A stretch of DNA of 64,000 nt from Filobasidium wieringae (Eukaryota; Basidiomycota; Tremellomycetes; Filobasidiales; Filobasidiaceae), in contig BCIV01000010.1 in assembly GCA_001600055.1 (NCBI GenBank), positions 682,001-746,000 on the forward strand. The letters are read 5' to 3'. This document shows, one piece after another, positions 45,205 to 56,894 of the stretch. Made by a program: the position numbers and the translations under genes. Each line of letters starts with the position of its first letter. Position 1 is the stretch's first letter. The notes beneath the pieces were generated by a model, which saw nothing but the letters and a program-made list of their open reading frames with translations, had not been told where the DNA came from and searched no databases.

Positions 45205-47966
45205 ATGTCTCGCTCTCCACATAGATCAGAACCCTCACCGCTGGGCAAACGATCCCAGTCGTTCTCTCAAGATCACCACCCTTCTTACCCTCCCTCCGAT
45301 CACTCCTATCCTTACAACTCGAGCTCCTATTCACCTCCCTCGGCTTCTTCTAGCCGACGGTCTTCCTCAGGAAACGCACTTAATGGAGATCATTATCCTC
45401 CTCATTCGGGGTTTCAGGGGGTGCATACTGCGTTCAACGGGATGAGTGCTGGAGGACGGATAGAGAGTGGACAAGGACAGGCTATGGGGAGAGTCAGGAC
45501 TGGGTTGAAGACGAAAGGGATGCTATTGCTCGGGATGAGGTTCGGATGGATCGTCCTCATCGTTTGGTATGAAGTAGGAGAAGTGAGTCCTCTATTCCTC
45601 TTTCGTTACGAAACCACCTGGGATCCTCATCTCTCCATCTTCCCAACCCCGTCCAGTTCTTCCACTCGATATCCAACTGTCGTTTCCCCGACTCATCCCT
45701 CCACCTCCCCTCCTCCGACCCACTCCACCCAACCCCGACCCCTCCCTCCACCCATATCCTGATCCTAACAGATCCTCAAATCCCCCATCCCCTCCTAAGC
45801 TACCCTTCCCGAAACCCCTTGCTCCAGAAACTGGGGACGCTGGTGATAGATCTTTACATGCGCAAGAGCTGGAACGTTGCGCTTAGGTTGGGAAGGGTCG
45901 ATGCGGTCGTTATGGTTGGGGATATGATGGATTGGGGAAGAGGAGTTTTTGAGGATGAAGAGTGGGTGTTCTTTCTCTTGTTCCTCTTAAACTCTCTCCC
46001 TCGCCCTCTTATTCCATCTACAAGCGAAGGGATTATAAGGGAGATCCGGAGAACTGACGAACATCATTCTGTCGAAATAGGTACGAAACCTATCTGAACA
46101 GGTTCAGGTCGATATTCAAATTATCCCCCGATATTCCTATACACTACGTAGCGGGGAACCACGATGTCGTACGTTCAACACCTTCTTTCCTCTTTGCGAC
46201 GAGTCAGCGTTTCAGTAGTTGATTCAAATTTGATTCGATGATGCTCTGGGTGCATTAGGGACTAGGACCGTACAGATTCTTCAGTCCGAATGCTAAACAA
46301 CGGTTCGCGGAAAAGTAAGTCTCGCCCTGACAACTCATCCTCATCACCTCTAACCTAACGGGACGCGGCACAACAGCTTCTCACCGCCCAACCAACTCGT
46401 CTCCATCTCGAACCACACCTTCATCATGCTAGACGCCCCCAGCTTGGTCGAAGAGGATTACAGACGATACGCTGCCGAAGTACAGTTGGGGGAATGGGAG
46501 GGGGTCCAAGGTGGAGTCATCGAGTTCATCAAAACCTTGGGTGACGGTGAGTCTTCTCCACTTCTTCCGAGCGTGCTGCGATGGCGTTCAGGCGGCTGAG
46601 GATGGGTTTGGGGAATACGATAGAACCCCCATCGGAGCCGAGGATATTGGTCACTCATATTCCCTTGGCGAGACCGGAATCGTCCACCTGCGGACCTTTG
46701 AGGGAAAGGGGAAGGATCCTTAAAGGGGCTGGGATTGGGTATCAGAACCTGCTCGGAAGTGAGACGAGTAGTTTCTTATTGAACAACGTGAAACCTACCG
46801 TGATATACAGGTCAGTCTTGGTCAGGGTGGGCACGTGGATGGATGGATAGAGAAGGCTGATCTGATCGTCATGTTATAGTGGGGACGATCATGACTATTG
46901 TGAATATTGGCACCCTAACGGTGCGAGGGAAGTGACCCTGAAAGCGTTCTCGATGGCAATGGGAATAAGAAGACCAGGATTTCAACTCTTATCCCTGATC
47001 CCACCACCGACCGATCAGTCCCTTATGGCTCTCCCTCATCGGACTCATGCGGATATGCCATGTTTCCTACCGGATCAGATCCAGATCTACACCGCTCGGT
47101 ATCTCCCGCTCTTGTTCTTGTCCCTACTCGCCTTGTTCTGGGTCAACTTTAGGAACGCGGTTCGGCGTGGGGGAGGTTGGAAGGCCGGTCTCGCTCAAGC
47201 CGGTGGGAAGATGGCACACGCTCTGTCCCCCGTGATCAGTCGGAATTCTAGCTCGACGAACCTCCAAGCCGGTTCCGCGACGAGGAGGGCGGAGAAGAAC
47301 GTACCGCTCACCTTGCCCTCACGGAGATCGTCTTCCAATTTACAGATGACTTCTGCTAATTTGGAAAAGACGATCTCTTCCGGATCGCGACGATCACGAC
47401 CACCGAGTCTCGTACCGATCAGACGGATCACGAAGAGCGCACCGGTCTCGCCATTAGCCAGTCCGAAAGCGGAGCCTTTGCACTTGGACGACGAGGACAG
47501 TGGCAGCAACCCAGCATCAGAAGCGCTTTATTTCGGGAACGGCCGGCAGAGACAGACTTCTTATGCCAACACGCTGGCACCGACGGAGGATGGGCGACCG
47601 ATCGTACAAGAACCAGGCTCTTACTTTGAGACGGTGCACGAAGAAAGTGGTCATCCCGGCCTGTTCAGTCAACCGGGGACTCCTGGTGGTTATCGACGTC
47701 CACAAGCAACACGTAGGGTGTCGAGGATGAGCGATTGGCAGGCGGCTGCAAAGGCAAAGGATAAAACGGTCATGGCTCTCGTCTTTGACTCGGCGCCGGT
47801 ATCGAGGTGGAGACGATGGATGGGGAGAGATCAGATGATCGTATTAGGGAGAGCGTTGGGAGGCAGGAACGGGGTACTGGCCAAGACGGGCAAAGACGTT
47901 CTCACGATCGCTTGGCCGACCTTGCTTGTGTTTGTCGTCTTGAACGCATTGTTCTTCTACCAATAA
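45205..47966 (+). CDS. Cdc1/Ted1-type membrane metallophosphoesterase (GPI-anchor remodelling)
   Basis: Seven exons: 45205..45582, 45657..45961, 46081..46168, 46259..46314, 46377..46546, 46624..46810, 46880..47966; 756 residues. A Ser/Pro/Tyr-rich cytosolic head leads to a transmembrane segment (LLLGMRFGWIVLIVWYEVGE). The calcineurin-like phosphoesterase follows with all metal motifs: LILTDPQI, VVMVGDMMDWGR, YVAGNHDVG, ILVTHIPLARP and SGDDHDYCEYWH. Further hydrophobic segments (LPLLFLSLLALFWVNF; IAWPTLLVFVVLNALFFY at the C-terminus) flank a disordered loop. In yeast Cdc1 and Ted1 are ER Mn-dependent phosphodiesterases that remove ethanolamine phosphate from GPI mannose, aiding ER exit. I cannot separate Cdc1 from Ted1 by eye, so I give no symbol. 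Confidence 0.87.
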
Positions 47967-48669
47967 GTTGTAATGGGTACTCGTTGCCAAGGCATAGCAT
48001 ATATCATCATAGGTTCTAGTAAGGTCTCAACGAGCCGCATAACGTCCGTGTGCTTAGGGATACATGTCTGCCCGATCGTAGAGTTCCTTAGCCATATAAC
48101 GACCTATTTGTCGGGCTTAGGTACTGAATTTCGAGTACTGCGACACAAAAGAGTGCCGCCTTCTATTGGTTCTTTAAAATTGCCCTTATCCGTAGCTATC
48201 CGATCGAGCGGAAGTCGAGATTCGGGTATGAGGAGAACCGGATGTTGAACGTTGACAGCCTAGCTTCGTTCGCAAAGGACTTATAGTCACGTATCGAATG
48301 TAAAATGCGCTATGTCAAAGCTCATGAGATGAGCAAAGCTCGGCACTGGACGACATGGTACAGTTTGGAAGAACTTGACAGATGACAGACGTTTGTTCGC
48401 CGTTTTGTAGCAAAATTCTGACTGAGCCTGACATTTTCGGATCCTGACAATTATAAAATATCCCAATGATGTGGGCCCTTTTGAACGAATGTACAACTGC
48501 TATATCAAGTATATTCTAGCAACAGCAGGTCGCTCAACAAGCAAACCGTATGCAAGGAACGACTTGTTCGAGCGAAGCGCAAAGTTTGTTATGGTATAGC
48601 CGCCAAGTCCCTTTCTATCGTCCTCGACCGAGATGTGTATGGTGTAATGTACGCGGGATGTGTCCCGAT
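47967..48669. other. Convergent intergenic region
   Basis: 703 bp between two 3' ends; terminators only. No repeat or gene. Confidence 0.5.
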
Positions 48670-51600
48670 CTATGTAGAAGCAGCCTGCTTGCGCTGCTCC
48701 ATCTCCTCTCTATATTTGGCTTCAGAAAGCGGTGAGCCATCCGGATTGGTTGGTAGCGGTCGGAATAAGGCACAATCTGCACCAGAATCCGTTTTATCTA
48801 TGGAAAACCCCCCGATCATTGAGCTAAACTCGATATGTCAACGTCAACACCGCTATACGTACGATGTCTGGTAAGAGCATCGAGTCTTGCGAACGTTCGA
48901 TGACAGTGTTCACATTCGAAAGGCTTGACACCAGCGTGAAGCTGCATATGTCGCTTGCAATCGTGCTGACGAGCGAACGCTGCAGAGAATTTTGCAACAT
49001 CATCAGTACCCCTCTCCCGGAACTGAAGCAACAACGCTTACCTTTCCCACAACCAGGATGTGTACAAGTGAATGGTCGTTCCTCGTTGTGCGAACGGATA
49101 TGTCCCTTGAGATTGAATTGCCTAGAGATGGGATGTATCAGCCTGTTGGCCTATAGAGGACGAGACTTTGAGCTGACCTTGTGAAGGTACTTCCACAGCC
49201 CGGTATAGGGCAAATGAACAAACCATCACTTGTTCGGCGGATCTTAGCAGCATTTTCTGTTTTGGCAGACGTGACCTTCTGCTTCACTGGTTTAGTCGCT
49301 GTCGGAAGGTTTTCGCTGACCGTAGAGGTCGAAGAAAGCCGTCGAGTGCGGCCAGCTTGCGCACCGCTATCTGTTTCGGGCTCAGCGACCGACAACCTTT
49401 TGGAAGCTTTCGTTTCTCCTGGCGAAGGCTTGGTGTAGGGTGAAGAAGCTCTGCGGCCATAAGGACTGGTATCTCGAGAAGCGCTCCCGCTTCTCGATCT
49501 GCCTGACGATTTCTGACGTTGTGGAGTGTTCAGGTAACCGCCCGCGCTGTCGTAATCCGACCTGTCGGACGGAACGCAATGGTTTAGTCACAGTCGATAG
49601 CTGACTCATCTCAGGTACCTTACCCTTGATCCGAGAGACCCTCCCCATCATACGGATGCCGTAAATCCTCGCTATGAGCCCCACGGATATGTCCCATCGC
49701 TCTCGACGCTGGTCTACCCCTTCGCGACCCGTTTGAGACGTCCAGATGTACCGAACTGGAGTGGAGATTCATATCACTACAGTCGCGACTCTGTAGTCCT
49801 AACGCTGCAGTTGCGTTGCGATAGTCTGGCGAATTCGCATCGAGCAAAGCCAAGTGTCGAGCCATTCGCGAGTCGAACGACAGACGTCTTCCATCTCTGG
49901 TCAGAATGTAGGTAGTTCCATGAGGGTCTACGCCAGTAATGACATGAGTGTTTTGTGCTGCATTTCCTCCTTGACTGTTCACTAAAGCAGCGAATGCAGC
50001 AGCGTCGGGTGCATATCCGGCATCTTGAGAGTGATATGACTGCTGTGAATCGCCATGTCCCCCGTCGCTACCGCTCGAGCTACGAAGATTGCTAGTATCG
50101 TATTGGTAGTTGCCATTAGTGCCAAACGAAGCTGACATGACCATCTTAGGATCAACCCCTGGAGGGACTTCACCTCGGCTGTCCGTCCCACCAGAAGTAC
50201 TACCCGTTACGGAGGCCGCTTCGGAAGCCCCCTGCTCTCCAAACATCTCGCGTATCTGCTGAATATCGAATTGAAGGAACAGATCTTGCAATTGACCTTC
50301 AGACCGACTGCGCTGCCTGTTGGGTGGTGCGGATAACGCAACAGGAGGCGGTCCAACTGGATGATATACAAAAGGAGCAGTGCCAGGCGCATTAGCGAGT
50401 CCTTGTAGCGCTAAATTGCTTGCGACCAAATCCAATTGAGTTGGTGCACGCTGAATGTAATTACCACTGTGGGAGGCTCGTCTTCTGTCAAGTGCCGACC
50501 CGAACGGGTTGACCAAGGATGACATTCGTCCTGCTTTGTCCGCCTCCTGACCATTTTGCTGCGCCTGAGCTTGCACTGCTAGTTTTTCCCATATACCTTT
50601 ACCGTCTTTAAGTCCACTAATGGGTGTACTCGGCACGATGTTGATGCTAGGTCCACCGGGTCCAATGGGGGATAGGTACGCATCCTTCATAGTGATATTG
50701 CCACCAGTCGGGATACCCAAAAACATATTGTTCTGAGGCGGTAGCCCTGCTTGACTACCTGATCCTGGCATGATTAGACCAGGACGATGGTTCTGTCTCA
50801 ACTGAGATGGCCCAATATCTGCTGGTCTCTGGTGAGGGTAGGGTACTTGGGAAGTTGCAGGCTTGGGCGACGGGCTATTGTTGTCCGGAATAATCAATGC
50901 CGGGGGAGAATGAGGTTTTGCCTGACTAAAGTTACCACTCGCTTTGAAATGAGGGGAATTTGTAAAGGTCGGAGGTGCTCTCTGACCCTGCATGTGATCT
51001 CGGAACGTATCGGGTAGCCGATTCTGGTTTTGAAGTGACTGCGTGTGATGATCGACTGGCAAAGGAGGCATTCCCATGTCGAAGGAGTGATTGTTCTGTT
51101 GATCTCGGCCTTCCATTTGCCGTCTAAGAATGTGCATGACGTCCTGCTGAAATTGTCCGTTCAATGCATTTCCAGATTGGGGACCGTTAGCGCTCAATTC
51201 TCCAGAAGACTCCATCGAATCCATTGTCTGATCAGAGGCTTCTGAGTTCATCCTCCTAGCAAATTCTGAGATTTCCTCGCCAGACCCCGTCCTGAAATTC
51301 AGCCGTCGATTGCTTTCAGAAACCGGCACTTCCGGCAGAGTCTGATAGTGATTCGTGTTGATGCCTTGTGTAGGCTCATAAGAAGCTGGCTCGTTGACGA
51401 GTATCATTTGTTCTGGTTGTGGCTGAGACATGTTGTTGTCCGGCATTTGTGCACGCAACGAATCTCTCCACTGCGTCATTGCGGCCGATGCCCCCTGATC
51501 GTCGTCACTCCAACCTCGACTCGGACCGAGCTGACCGTTCGGACGAATTTGACTGTTTGGGTAAATGAAATTCTGCATCGGAAGCGGCATGAAATCCTGC

Positions 51601-52721
51601 GCCTCTGTGAACGGCGTTGGCAAACCATCTTGAAATCTGCCATCCGCTTGCATAGCTGCAAATTCTGATCCGTCCATTCCATCAACATTGCTACTAAATC
51701 CCGTCGCAAATTGATCTTCCAGGCCTTCAAGCGCATCTAGACCATGTATTGACCCCGCATACGATGATACCGATTGAGCACTGATAGAATGCGCTCTCCG
51801 ATGTCCGTACCCAACAGCCCTGGAACCCACCCCCAATCTTCCTGAAGAATCCGATACTCGTCCGAATTCATACTGATCCAACGCTAGTGGATCGTGGTTC
51901 AATTGCAGTTCGTGTACGTGAGCAGAACGAAAAGCTGGCGAAGGTTGCGGCGAGACGGAAGCAGATGGGGTTGTTCTGTAAGCTAGAAAATTGTCTTGCC
52001 CATGGTTGAACATGTTCGAAGATACCGGTAGTGGGTACGCTGAAGCAAAGTTTGAGGGGCCACCTTCAGCTCCTTGCTGAAAACCCTGTTGAGGTACCGC
52101 GTGGCCGCTAGGTATACCGCTTTGAAAGTACTGGAAGAGATCGCGCTGCTCTTGTTCCGAGAATTCTTCAGACCCTGAGGGATAAAAAGAAGCTGCTGAA
52201 CTGGATGAGTTGGCGGTTTCTCGATAGCCGTCGTGGTCGACAAAGTTCGTCTGGGGTTGAGAGGAAAGTCTAGCGAGTTGTTGTAGCTGTAATGCGTGCT
52301 CTGCTCTCTGCTGTCGTTCACTCTGTCTCCTAGCTCCTTCCTGTAGTTGAGCTATGTACAGATCCTCGTTCGAGGCTAAAGCAGAGGAACGTCGGCGGTC
52401 TTCTTGATACTGTTGGATATTGTGGAAGTCTTGCCCTCCTGGTCTCGATTCAGAACCTTGTGGAGGGAACGTCTGCCGTTGTTGCTGAGATCTTCCTACA
52501 CTGATCCCACTATCCCTTCGCTCTGGTTGAGGATCGAAAGCTTTTGCTGCTGGATCAATGGCCCCTCCTGCCTCTTGATCTCTCAGCAGATCTTCAAAAT
52601 TCAATGTCTGCTCTCCGCCAAAAGGAGGTGTAATATCTGTGGTCGGCGACCTTCCAGATGTCGAGTAAGGGGGTTGATTTATCGAATTTATTTGAGCTGT
52701 GTTGTCGAACGATTGACCCAT
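48670..52721 (-). CDS. CRZ1: CRZ1-like C2H2 zinc-finger transcription factor (calcineurin-responsive)
   Basis: Minus strand, five exons: 49624..52721, 49178..49561, 49042..49121, 48863..48979, 48670..48797; 1268 residues. The N-terminal 1030 residues are Gln/Ser/Pro-rich and disordered. The C-terminal fingers are split by introns: [60 protein letters not shown] and [19 protein letters not shown]. Their sequence and order match Crz1/Prz1 factors, which are dephosphorylated by calcineurin and enter the nucleus under calcium stress. PSINIV near residue 691 fits a calcineurin docking motif (PxIxIT). The last exon ([14 protein letters not shown]...) was chosen because phases agree. The open frame continues 23 codons above the chosen ATG, so an upstream exon may exist. 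Confidence 0.86.
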
Positions 52722-53445
52722 AACCGGTCGCACAGGGACTGAAGAAGGAGCTAAGCGTCGGATTGGATCGATTTCGCCTGTCGAAAGCAAGTGCTTGGGT
52801 CCGACCTGTTCTCAGTTGCAAAATAAAGAGCGACTATTCTCGTCAGGATCCAAGGGATGATGCTTTGCCGAATCCTCCAAATATATGCGTTTAACGGCTA
52901 GTTTCTTTCGACTGAAACATAGGTCGACTGCTGTCCATTCGAGCTGGTTGATTTCTGGTGGTTGAATCGATGTTGGCCCTCTAAACGATACAATACAGTG
53001 CAAGCAGATCGAAATTCTATTCTGGCCCACAGAACGACTAAAGATGAGATTCTAGCCAAGACCAAGAAGCTAGATCAAGATCCCGGTCAGACCTCAGACT
53101 CTTCGCGTACCGTCCGAAAGAGGAAATCAAAGCGACCTCGACCAGACTCTTTTGCCCTCTGCAACCTCATCGTACACATTGTCATACAGCTGGATCATCG
53201 CGTCAAGGTCATGAGCACGGTACAAATAAAATTAAGAGCATGAGACGGAACGGAAAATCGTCAAGAAGCTGGGCTTGCATTTTCACTGTGATTCGACGGA
53301 GGATTTCGTCAGCACAGCCAAACCGAAATTCCACCGGACCGGACCGATTGACTGACCTAAGCAGGAGAGAAATCGAAAGCTACCGGGACCAAGAGCGACG
53401 CGAAGGTGAAAATGAAAGCCCTCTTGATCCCTGAAACGTCTCTCC
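52722..53445. promoter_or_regulatory. CRZ1-like promoter / BEM1 terminator
   Basis: 724 bp between two minus-strand genes. A minus-strand upstream open frame with its own ATG (52812-53030) precedes the CRZ1-like start and could be a uORF or an unrecognised first exon. Confidence 0.42.
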
Positions 53446-55938
53446 TCACTCGGCGTAAAGTACCAACTTGTCCTCCTTCTCGAGCCACTCCATCAAGCTG
53501 CGATCGTCGGTGACATCCCGAAATGCTTCCGCGCCTCCTGTAGCTCGGTACTGGAGTCGCGAGACTTGCGCGACTAACCGGTCACGAACCTTCTCGACTA
53601 GCTGATCGTAAGTCACTCGAGGGGGCACTCGAATAGCAATCATGTCGTCGGTATTTCGATCGAGGATCTTTATCTTGATGAAAGCCGGGTTTCCTCCTGG
53701 AACATGAGAACCGTTTGTCGTAGCAGAAGTAACAGGTAGACCATTTTGTTGACCCGGAGGCGGGGTAGAACCGACAGGCATTGGAACAGTATTCCCGCTA
53801 GCTCTCGAACCAGATCCGAAAGAGGCCGTTGACCCAGTGGGCACTGCTGGCGAAAAGGGGGAAGGTCCACCTCTAGCTTGAGGTAAACCATTATTAGAAG
53901 AGGCAGGTGATCCACGGACACCAGCATCGTTGAAAGACGCTCTAGAATGACCTAACGAATTACTGCTCGTCCTGCCATTCAGGCTCGTACGATCATTTCC
54001 ATTACCGCCGCCTCCAAAGAACGCTTGCTCGCTCGGCGACATGGGAGATCCTCTCCCAGTACTAGCGCTATATCGGTTTCCCATATTCATCTCTGCCAAC
54101 CGATCTTCCAGCCCATTCTCGTGCGTCCCACTCTCGTTTGTTCCATTGGCTCCCGGCGACCCGAGACGAGCCTGACTCTCAGCGACCTCCGCCGCCATCA
54201 TCTCGGCCTGTTGTCTGGTGACATTCTCCATCATATCCCCGGGTCCAGGGGAGAAGAATCCAAGCACATGATCATCTCGTAGGATATATCCTGCCCCCAG
54301 ATTCCGTAAATCCAGCAACTCCCGTAAATAAGTGTCCAAATCTTCTCTCCGCGTGTTGGTGATGTCCACATCGACCTCTTCCAGCGGTCCAGGCATGTAA
54401 GGTAATATCCGAGAGACTTGTGTAGCCGTACTATTAGAGCTCTCCCTGTGATTTTCCCCTCGACCCGCTTCACGTGGGAAAAGATCAAGCAGTGTGATCT
54501 GGAAATTATAGAAATCTTCGTATAACCGATAAAGTACCAACGAGATGGCTTGGGCATCGGGATCGTCCGGTAAGAAAATGGCGTTTATCCGGAACCAATA
54601 TGCCTCGGCCTCATAATGGAAGCTCTTGACGTGTGTGGAAATGACATCTCCATCCCTCAAAAAGATATCCGTTTTGGATGCTCCATCGTCCCCACTCTGT
54701 TGCCGATCAGGTGTACCTCGGGACGTTTCCCGCGCTTCGTTCAGGTCTTGGAATGATCCTAAGGGTATTGCGGAAGCTTTATACTCATGAGCCTCCTGTT
54801 TCCAGGTATCTAGATGAGGAACCGTACCCTGATGTAACAGTTCTTCGACGTTCTCGATCGGTCGTGACGTGAGGGGATCCCGGATTTCGACGAAGGATAC
54901 AGGGATAAGGCCAGGTCCTCCCAAACGTCCAATCGGTTTTGCCACGAACCTGTAAAACGATGTCAGACGATTGGGTTCGCTAGGGTTGACAACGATCATG
55001 AACCACTCACCATTCGTGATTACTCTGAGCGATCACGATGATAGGTTCGCCTTGCTTCGCGGTCAACTCGTCCGGCCGCTCTGCAACGAAATCATATTGC
55101 ACAATAGCGTAAAGCCTGCAACCCAATTTCGCGTTCAGCTCGCATCCAAGCACAAAGCACAAACTGCATCTGCGCAGAGACTTACGGTTGACCCTTCTTC
55201 TCCACCATATGCCCATTCCCATTAGTCTGCCCGGACGGTCCAATCGGTTGATTAGACATCCCGCTCATTGTTCCAACGGAAGAGGCTTGACGTTGATGTC
55301 CGAACATTCCGCCTGAGCCGCTCGAGGATCCGTTGGAGCGAAGGGAGGGGGCCTGGGATGGTTGGCGGGACATCGAGTAGGGTTGGAAGGTGCTTGGAGA
55401 TTGCGCACGAGAGCTGGTGGACCGGAATGCCATCCTGATCAGCACAGTGACTCGGGTATGAGCACAGGGGATGAACTGACCTGTCTACCGAATCACTATG
55501 CCCATGTCCACCCGTTCGACCTCCTTTCTTAAATTCCTCAAAGTGGGCCTTGGGAACTCTACCTCGAGAATTGCTTAGTGGATCTAAATCGTATCCACTT
55601 ATGAGCACTTGTATCTACCACCATAGTCCTCTCCCGCACTCACTGAGAGCACCATACCACCCTTCCGGATGAGTAGAATCCCCAGGATATTCGTCTGTAA
55701 CGTAATAGAAGTCTCCCGTCTGATAGCTCAGAATCTGAGGGACTGTGCTTTGATAGGAATGTGTTGCCTTGATGACTTTCTGTGGCGGTGCAACCTTGAC
55801 TGAAGGACGGGAGAGAGCAGGAGCGGAGTATCCTCCCATGATTGGTGCGGAAGGTGGACCGGGTAATGGAGCCGTGACTGAATGAGAGGAGTCCTTCCCG
55901 GTCTTGTCTGAGTTGAGGGAACGTCGTAGTGACTTCAT
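53446..55938 (-). CDS. BEM1: Bem1-type polarity scaffold (SH3-SH3-PX-PB1)
   Basis: Minus strand, five exons: 55644..55938, 55481..55583, 55186..55434, 55011..55115, 53446..54949; 751 residues. Domain order is diagnostic. SH3-1 is at about 57-118 (KATHSYQSTVPQILSYQTGD ... WYGALNPLSNSRGRVPKAHF, joined across an intron). SH3-2 is at about 216-275 (YAIVQYDFVAERPDELTAKQ ... GPGLIPVSFVEI). The PX domain is at about 350-490 (YWFRINAIF, LYRLYEDFYNFQITLLDLFP, ILPYMPGP). A C-terminal PB1 lies at about 670-750 (IKIKILDRNTDDMIAIRVPP ... LMEWLEKEDKLVLYAE). The protein links Cdc42, its GEF (through PB1) and PAK kinases at the polarity site. One intron is only 46 nt. The PX-PB1 linker is Gly/Ser/Asn-rich. 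Confidence 0.95.
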
Positions 55939-56894
55939 CTTGTCCCAGTCTGAGTATGATGACGATATAGTCCTCTTGTATCACCAGGATAAGCGAGATT
56001 CAGATGTTACGAAAGTTAAATGATCGTTTGAGGTTGCGGGGTCGTGTGATTGAGTTTGCGAACCAGGAATACAGGGAGAGATGACGGAGACAAGCAGACT
56101 AGATTCAAGCTATAACAAGACGCATGGTCTTGAGCAGTATGTATCCAGGCGTAGGAGCTCGAGGTACGATTGGCTGGGCAAGAAGCAGTCGGGTCAATCG
56201 AATCCTGAATCTGGTAGATTCTCTCTCGATATTCAATTCCCTTTGACGTTTTTCGACGCGCTCTGTTCAGGTCAATTGTTTACGCGCCTTTGGGCTGAGA
56301 TCTAGATCTACATCTGATATCTGATACCCTGATGAAATCGTCATATGGTGCAATTGCGGTAAAATACAAGCTACGTAGGGCATAGGTACGGGTTGCAATG
56401 CAAGGAAGTGGCAGGCTAGATGATACAAGTGGCATTCGAACTGGCAGTCCACCGGGCTACATCCGAGCACCCTCGGTCATCCCCATCTGGAGTCTCAAGT
56501 ATCGGACGGGCGCGTAGTAAGTAGTAACGAATCGTGTCGACTTTCATTCTGATCTCTACATTCTGCCTGTATACGTAGACAGCAGACAGGAGGAGGTGCA
56601 GAATATATCTGTTGTTATTGTGCCAACCTGCCTGCCTATGATGCCCAAGCCTGAGATCCGAGATCCGAGAGCTGTGCAATAAGAACGCATGGCATTTGAT
56701 GTTATGCATTCCATATGATCCCGATATCTACCATCATCAAGCTTCAAGCGTAGCGCACTTCGTTGGGCTTGTCAGCCTCGAAATGCTTCGTCTAAACAGC
56801 CTGTACCAAACCCTAGCCCTCAGCCTGAGAGTGAGGCATAATGATAATGAATTAGACTGCTCAAGGGAATCAGTACTCGCTTGAAAACGAAACC
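55939..56894. promoter_or_regulatory. Divergent promoter, BEM1 / GRIP-domain gene
   Basis: 956 bp between divergent starts. No domain-bearing frame; no strong repeats. Confidence 0.45.
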
